This document shows, piece by piece, positions 44,133-48,892 of a stretch of DNA of 48,892 nucleotides. The notes below the pieces were generated by a model, which saw only the letters and a list, made by a program, of their open reading frames with translations, made no database searches and had not been told where the DNA came from. The first letter of the stretch is position 1, and every line of letters starts with the position of its first letter. Source of the stretch: Leadbetterella sp. (lineage in GTDB: Bacteria; Bacteroidota; Bacteroidia; Cytophagales; Spirosomataceae); assembly GCA_021740125.1 (NCBI GenBank), contig JAIPAJ010000004.1, positions 1 to 48,892 on the forward strand, read 5' to 3'. Both the position numbers and the translations under genes were made by a program.

Positions 44133-45161
44133 TCAATGAATAGAATTTACCAAAGAAGACAATTTAGTACCAATAAGTTCAATTGCATTTAATAACTTTC
44201 CATGAGAAAGTCCGGCATTATCCATTTGAAAGGTAACCCTAGAAATACCACCAAGTGCTTCACTATGTCGCAGTATTTTGGCTGCAACTTCTTCTGGGCT
44301 TCCCACTAAAAATGCTCCTAAAGGCCCAATTTGAGACATAAAATGTGATTTAGTTACTGGTGGCCAACCTCTTTCTTTACCGATTCTGGTAAACATTTCG
44401 GCATAGCCTGGATAATATTCTTCAATCGCAGTATCCAAATCTTTAGCAACATAACCTAAGGAATGTAAGCCCACTTTCAATTTTTCGGGTGCATGCCCCG
44501 CTTTTCTGCCAGCCTCTCGGTACAAGTCTACCAATGGTCTAAATCTGTGTGTATCGCCTCCAATAATGGCAACCATAAGTGGTAAACCTAAAACACCGGC
44601 TCGTACAAAAGATTGCGGTGTGCCACCAACTCCCAACCAAATAGGAATATCTTCTTGAATAGGCCTTGGATAAATGGCTTGATTTTGTAACGCAGGCCTA
44701 AATTTCCCTGACCAGGTAATCGTTTCAGATTCTTTGATTTTTAATAGCAAATCTAATTTTTCAACAAAAAGCTCATCGTAATGATGCAAATTTAAACCGA
44801 AAAGAGGAAAAGCATCCGTAAAAGACCCACGACCCACAACCATTTCTGCCCTTCCGTTTGAGATCAAGTCTAGTGTAGCGAAATTTTGAAAAACTCTAAC
44901 AGGATCTGCAGCACTTAGTACCGTAACTGCACTACTAAGAATTATTTTTTCGGTTTTAGCAGCTGCGGCGGCTAAAATCATAGTGGGAGCTGAATCCAAG
45001 AATTCTTTTCTATGGTGTTCGCCAATTCCAAAAAAATCTAAACCAGAAGTATCAGCAAAAGTTATCCTTTCTAATAATTCTGAAATGGCTATTTGACTAT
45101 TTTTATTTGTATCGGGCTTAGAACTATCTTTCGCGGCAAAACTATCTATTCCTATTTCCAT
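44133..45161 (-). CDS. LLM-class (luciferase-like) flavin-dependent oxidoreductase
   Basis: A 342-residue TIM-barrel flavoprotein of the bacterial luciferase-like superfamily. Markers are ADTSGLDFFGIGEHHR, SSAVTVLSAADPVRVFQNFATLDLISNGRAEMVVGRGSF with parts of the flavin site, and IWLGVGGTPQSFVRAG. It lacks a signal peptide. Its neighbours are AraR (upstream, 50 bases) and the decayed SGNH hydrolase, and no link to arabinose use is evident. The substrate is unknown; members range from alkanal monooxygenases to reductases with unknown physiological roles. Confidence 0.88.
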   Translation of the reverse strand: MEIGIDSFAAKDSSKPDTNKNSQIAISELLERITFADTSGLDFFGIGEHHRKEFLDSAPTMILAAAAAKTEKIILSSAVTVLSAADPVRVFQNFATLDLISNGRAEMVVGRGSFTDAFPLFGLNLHHYDELFVEKLDLLLKIKESETITWSGKFRPALQNQAIYPRPIQEDIPIWLGVGGTPQSFVRAGVLGLPLMVAIIGGDTHRFRPLVDLYREAGRKAGHAPEKLKVGLHSLGYVAKDLDTAIEEYYPGYAEMFTRIGKERGWPPVTKSHFMSQIGPLGAFLVGSPEEVAAKILRHSEALGGISRVTFQMDNAGLSHGKLLNAIELIGTKLSSLVNSIH

Positions 45162-45211
45162 TTAAACTTTGTTTTCTGATTATGCTACAAAAAATATGAA
45201 TGCTTAGTTCT

Positions 45212-45904
45212 TTACAAATTCATAAAATAATGAAATGCATTAAATTGAGAGGTATATTTTTCGACATCAAGTCTAAACAAAGATGCTTTTTTTGTAGTCG
45301 AATTGTTATCTTTTTCCCCTGTGTCTATCAAAAGTTTGGTCGATAAAATCTTTCGGCTAAAGTTTCTTCTGTCCAATTGATAACCATAAATGGCCTCATA
45401 AAGTCTTTGTAATTGTGGAATGGTGAATTTATCAGGCAATAACTCAAACCCGATTGGATGCAAGGCTGCTTTATACCTAACTTCGGCAATCGCCTTCTCC
45501 ACCATTTCGTTGTGATCAAAAATTAAATCTGGTTTATTTTCCAAAGAAAACCATGAACCGTTTTTAGATTTTGCGAGCTCTGAATCGTGATTATTGATAT
45601 TGATTAAAGCATAAAAACAAACCGAAACCGTGCGTTCCACGGGATCACGGTTAACTTTTCCATAACTCTGAAGTTGCTCAAGGTAAACGTTGTCAAGTCC
45701 TGTAAGTTCGTTTAGAATTCGCTTAGCACCGTTTTCTAGGTCTTCGTCTCTTTTCAAAAAACCTCCCATCAACGACCACCTGCCAAGTTCGGGTTCAAAA
45801 TTACGTTTGATAAGTAAAAGCTTAAGGTTTTCGCCGTCAAAACCAAATATGCAGCAGTCAATGGCTAGGTTTATCTTGTCGGCTTGAAGGTATTGATGGA
45901 GCAT
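45212..45904 (-). CDS. araR: AraR-type Nudix-family transcriptional regulator of arabinose use
   Basis: A 230-residue regulator of the NrtR/Nudix-like family. Residues ~10-140 are a Nudix fold; its Nudix box (~47-70, GGFLKRDEDLENGAKRILNE) has lost catalytic positions (the REUxEE core reads KRILNE), so it probably binds sugar rather than hydrolysing nucleotides. Residues ~150-225 form a winged helix domain (FTIPQLQRLYEAIYGYQLDRRNFSRKIL). In Bacteroides thetaiotaomicron a protein of this type, AraR, represses arabinose genes and is released by L-arabinose. The position between the GH127 gene and the GH51-araBAD operon fits this. An alternative is control of another sugar, but the neighbourhood makes arabinose most likely. 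Confidence 0.87.
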   Translation of the reverse strand: MLHQYLQADKINLAIDCCIFGFDGENLKLLLIKRNFEPELGRWSLMGGFLKRDEDLENGAKRILNELTGLDNVYLEQLQSYGKVNRDPVERTVSVCFYALININNHDSELAKSKNGSWFSLENKPDLIFDHNEMVEKAIAEVRYKAALHPIGFELLPDKFTIPQLQRLYEAIYGYQLDRRNFSRKILSTKLLIDTGEKDNNSTTKKASLFRLDVEKYTSQFNAFHYFMNL

Positions 45905-45963
45905 TTATACAGGTTTAAACAATTTTAGAGATTAACGAATATATAATTAAAAAATATCACTAC

Positions 45964-47976
45964 TCAATTCTCAATCCTCACGCCCAGAATCTTAGTTGGA
46001 AACCAGAGCCTCATTTCTCCGATTCCTCTATTTGATCTGGCATAGTAAGGTATCAATTTTATGGTTTTAAGGATTGTATTAATCTCTTGATCTGTAAAAT
46101 TGAATATCTTTGCATTTGTTGACAAAGTAATTACTCCATTTAGTAAAGTTGGCTCAAAATTACTTGAAAAATTATTGATCTTGTTAAAAATAATATTGGA
46201 GGTTTTTCCATCATTATCAGCAAATTCCGCACAATACATGAGTGGCCCACGTTGTACAGCTACGAGGTTACGGTTGGCTTCTATTTTTTCATGAGAAAGA
46301 ATTTCTTGCGTGTTCATGGGCAAATTTAGTTCAACAACATCTCCGTTTTTCCAAAGCCTATTTATGGTGAAATATCCATTTTTGGTTTTTGAAACGGCCA
46401 CAACAAGCCCATTAACTTTAAGTATTTCACCAATTTGAGATTTCTCTTTAACTGTATACAAATCCGTTGGGAAAATTTGTCCATCAATCCAACCTGGAAC
46501 TCTCAAATTTAAAGTAAAGTTTATACCTTTTTTATTGTTTGTTCCCACTTCAATCTTCACATTTCCTTCCCAAGGCATATTGGAAGTTTGTTTGATAGTA
46601 ACATTACTTTTGGGGTCGACAGTGTAGGTTGTCTCACTTCCGATATAAAGATTTACAAACACATCAGTTCCCTTTTGTGCATAAATATATCCCGGAATAG
46701 AAGGCATAAATCGACAAATATTTGATGGACAGCATGAGCATTTAAACCAAGGTGAGCGTTTGTTTTCTCCACTTAGTTTGCCGTTGATGGTCGTGTATTC
46801 CATAGGGTTGGCATAATAAAAGGTCTTTCCGTCAAGGCCAATTCCACCCAAAATACCATTATAGAGGGTTCTCTCTACCATATCCATATATTTCGATTCC
46901 CCAGTGAGCATAAACATTCGGTGGTTCCAATATACATTGCCTATCCCTGCACAAGTTTCGCAATAAGCCGATTCGTTTGGCAATTGATAATCTGGTCCAA
47001 AACCTTCCCAACCACCAGAGGAGCCGATTCCTCCCGTGATATAAGTTTTCTTTCCTGCAGCGTTTTCCCAAATTTTATTGATGGCATTTATATAAGCCTG
47101 GTTTTGCGTTAAAGCTGCCACATCGGCCATCCCTGAATACAAATAAGTCGCTCTGACGGCGTGACCAATCGCCTCAGTTTGTTCAATTGCAGGTTTGTGG
47201 TCTTGCCAATATTCACCCGTCTCCCATACAGTGGCCTCTTTGTCTCCAGCGGTTTTGGCATAAATTCTTTTTCCACGACATTCTATAAAAAACTGCGACA
47301 AATCCAGATAACGTTTATCGCCAGTGGCCAAATACATCTTAACCAAGCCTATCTCAATAACTTGATGACCAGGTGCCACCGATTTTCTCCCTGGCCCAAA
47401 AACGGTTAAAAGATGATTAGCGTTTTTTATGGCCAAATCCAACATGTTTCTTTTGCCAGTAGCCAAAAAATGTGCGGTTGCCGACTCATAAAAATGTCCC
47501 ATGTTGTATAATTCATGGCTAAGCTCATGTTCTTTTTCATAGCGTTCGGTTCCCATCCATTCGTGTTGATCGCCCATAGTTCGGGTAGTGTACAAATATC
47601 CATCGGGTTCTTGTGCCGCACCAATAACTGATATGAGCGAGTCCACATAGTCATCGAGCTTTTTATCGTACTTAATTTGGAGTGAGTAAGATGCTCCTTC
47701 GATGATTTTGTACACATCAGAATCGTCGAATACATACACTCCGCAGAGTTTTCCAGACCGAGCTGCGGCTTGCTCGAAGTTTTTAATACGGCCTGTAATT
47801 TTGGATTGATGAAATGACCATGGAATGGTTTCGGTACGATTAATCTCGATTTTAGGTAACCAAAAATTATCATTAAGATGCACTTTGTTAAAAGTAATAC
47901 CTTGATAAGGGTAATAACTTTGTGCAAATAAAAGACTAGAATAAAATAATAGACCAAGGGTAAGTACTTTTCTCAT
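45964..47976 (-). CDS. Exported beta-L-arabinofuranosidase, GH127
   Basis: A glycosidase that releases L-arabinose from beta-L-arabinofuranosides such as those on plant hydroxyproline-rich glycoproteins. I choose the ATG at 47976, which begins a signal peptide (MRKVLTLGLLFYSSLLFAQ); an in-frame ATG at 48000 would add 8 residues. Numbered from 48000, the zinc-thiolate active site is Glu348 and Cys350 (ETCAG) with Cys423 and Cys424 in CSCCPSN, where Cys423 corresponds to the nucleophile of HypBA1, and Glu332 in GGWEGF is the likely acid/base. The N-terminal (alpha/alpha)6 barrel and C-terminal beta-sandwich are of usual length. It is upstream of araR in the same direction. Confidence 0.92.
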   Translation of the reverse strand: MRKVLTLGLLFYSSLLFAQSYYPYQGITFNKVHLNDNFWLPKIEINRTETIPWSFHQSKITGRIKNFEQAAARSGKLCGVYVFDDSDVYKIIEGASYSLQIKYDKKLDDYVDSLISVIGAAQEPDGYLYTTRTMGDQHEWMGTERYEKEHELSHELYNMGHFYESATAHFLATGKRNMLDLAIKNANHLLTVFGPGRKSVAPGHQVIEIGLVKMYLATGDKRYLDLSQFFIECRGKRIYAKTAGDKEATVWETGEYWQDHKPAIEQTEAIGHAVRATYLYSGMADVAALTQNQAYINAINKIWENAAGKKTYITGGIGSSGGWEGFGPDYQLPNESAYCETCAGIGNVYWNHRMFMLTGESKYMDMVERTLYNGILGGIGLDGKTFYYANPMEYTTINGKLSGENKRSPWFKCSCCPSNICRFMPSIPGYIYAQKGTDVFVNLYIGSETTYTVDPKSNVTIKQTSNMPWEGNVKIEVGTNNKKGINFTLNLRVPGWIDGQIFPTDLYTVKEKSQIGEILKVNGLVVAVSKTKNGYFTINRLWKNGDVVELNLPMNTQEILSHEKIEANRNLVAVQRGPLMYCAEFADNDGKTSNIIFNKINNFSSNFEPTLLNGVITLSTNAKIFNFTDQEINTILKTIKLIPYYARSNRGIGEMRLWFPTKILGVRIEN

Positions 47977-48041
47977 GGTTTGGGGTAAAATAGATGTCAT
48001 AAACTTAGCAATATTTTAATAAAAACTGAATATTTGAGGTG

Positions 48042-48067
48042 CTTTTTCCAAATAAAAGTGGGAAAAG
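48042..48067. repeat. Small inverted repeat in the GH127 / ATP-grasp divergent gap
   Basis: CTTTTTCC and GGGAAAAG face each other with one mismatch and a 10-base spacer. It lies between divergent starts and could be a regulatory site; nothing else in the gap resembles the AraR palindrome. Confidence 0.3.
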
Positions 48068-48177
48068 GGAAATCATCGAATTAGAAACCTACTACATAAA
48101 AACGATCAAAATTCTATTGTGAAAACAAATTTCATCAATAATAAAAACAATATCTTTGTGGCTCAAAAAACCTAAAA

Positions 48178-48892
48178 ATGCCTAAAATCGCTATTGCTAC
48201 CTACGACAAACTACCCGATTTAACCTTCAACGACCAATTACTTATTCCGATATTTAGAGAAAATGGTTACACTGTAAGTCCAGAAATATGGGATAATTCA
48301 GAAGTTGATTGGAGTAGCTACGATATTGTTTTAATTAGAAGTACTTGGGATTATTATTTAAAACCTGTGGAATTTAAAAATTGGATTTCTCAATTCATAA
48401 ATTCAAAAACCAGGCTCATAAATTCTGCTGAGATGGTTTTAAAGAATTCACATAAATTCTATTTGAAAGAACTTGCAAACCAAGGTGTTAGCATTATCCC
48501 AACTATATTTTCTTCCGAAAAAATAGAATTAGAAAAGCTCAAAATCTGGGAAAAGATAGTGATAAAACCTGCTGTATCCGCAGGCTCACATGAAACAGAA
48601 ATATTTGAAGTAAAAACGCTTACACAAGAAGTTCTTGATAATAAAACCAGAACTGGAGATTGGCTCGTTCAACCTTTTCTTGAGGAAATAAAAGATGCAG
48701 GCGAAATATCCATGTTGTTTTTCGGAGGCAATTTTTCGCATGCGATACAGAAAGTCCCGAAGTCTGGCGACTTCAGAGTTCAGAAACAATTTGGAGCCCA
48801 ATATCTCAAATTTGAGCCATCAACCACGCTACTTTCAATAGCAAATAATATTGTGGAAATTGCCGGAAAAGAATCCATTTACGCCCGAATAG
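48178..48892 (+). CDS. RimK-like ATP-grasp protein (3' end beyond the window)
   Basis: An ATP-grasp domain protein that would join a carboxylate to an amine or thiol using ATP. The frame runs open from the ATG at 48178 to the right edge, 238 residues visible. Markers are VLIRSTWDYYLKPVEFKNWI at ~51-70, the ATP-grasp segment NSHKFYLKELANQGVSIIPT, IWEKIVIKPAVSAGSHET for the nucleotide loop, and DWLVQPFLEEIKDAGEISMLFF. The last catalytic Asp/Glu-Asn pair is outside the window. A -7-like TATCTTTG lies at 48151-48158 but no -33 TTG is at a suitable distance. The product is unknown; proteins of this family are often annotated as glutathione-synthase-like. Confidence 0.82.
   Translation, partial: MPKIAIATYDKLPDLTFNDQLLIPIFRENGYTVSPEIWDNSEVDWSSYDIVLIRSTWDYYLKPVEFKNWISQFINSKTRLINSAEMVLKNSHKFYLKELANQGVSIIPTIFSSEKIELEKLKIWEKIVIKPAVSAGSHETEIFEVKTLTQEVLDNKTRTGDWLVQPFLEEIKDAGEISMLFFGGNFSHAIQKVPKSGDFRVQKQFGAQYLKFEPSTTLLSIANNIVEIAGKESIYARI

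Noticed and set aside
47427-47957. A 176-codon minus-strand frame inside the GH127 gene
   Set aside because: It overlaps the well-supported GH127 frame, whose signal peptide and active-site residues are clear, and its translation resembles no family.

Overview
The window is AT-rich, compact and almost fully coding. It looks like a chromosomal segment of a member of the Bacteroidota, probably an aerobic Cytophagales-type organism. The supporting signs are: alternative complex III fused to a cytochrome c oxidase operon, a Nudix-type AraR regulator, Tat-exported Gfo/Idh/MocA enzymes, an OmpA protein with thrombospondin type 3 repeats, little visible Shine-Dalgarno sequence, and five promoters that fit the Bacteroidota consensus TTG-N19-20-TANNTTTG. 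The genus cannot be fixed from the sequence alone. I see no phage, insertion sequence, CRISPR array or rRNA.

Layout. 1-5.1 kb: a left-truncated exported M28 peptidase, a divergent exported oligopeptidase B, and an OmpA-like outer-membrane protein. 5.2-10.3 kb (minus): a five-gene sugar-catabolism operon (hexulose-phosphate-synthase-like protein, zinc-type alcohol dehydrogenase, SDR, TIM-barrel epimerase, Tat-exported Gfo/Idh/MocA oxidoreductase) whose substrate is unknown. 10.5-27.1 kb (minus): one respiratory operon of 16 genes, actABCDEF then coxB, coxA, ctaA, ctaB, two subunit III genes, subunit IV, sco, DUF420 and a small CxxC membrane protein. It encodes quinol oxidation by ACIII, electron transfer to an aa3-type oxidase, and heme A and copper assembly, with a promoter at 27040-27069. 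27.2-30.8 kb (minus): tRNA-Cys, rpsA, an HNH endonuclease and smpB, then an apparent new small RNA gene just upstream of smpB. 31.4-34.1 kb (plus): hflX and a FucP-like sugar transporter.

34.5-48.0 kb (minus): an L-arabinose locus. Exported GH127 and GH51 arabinofuranosidases release arabinose, a sodium/solute symporter probably imports it, GalM interconverts anomers, and AraA, AraB and AraD convert it to xylulose 5-phosphate. A Nudix-type AraR is encoded in the locus, and a 19-bp palindrome overlaps the likely promoter of the GH51-araBAD operon. A decayed SGNH hydrolase lies between. The right edge cuts a RimK-like ATP-grasp gene.

The most interesting signals outside genes are: the small RNA upstream of smpB, whose terminator also holds the -33 element of the smpB promoter; four diverged copies of a ~27-bp repeat between the convergent sugar transporter and galM genes; and the orphan HPS-like sugar operon.
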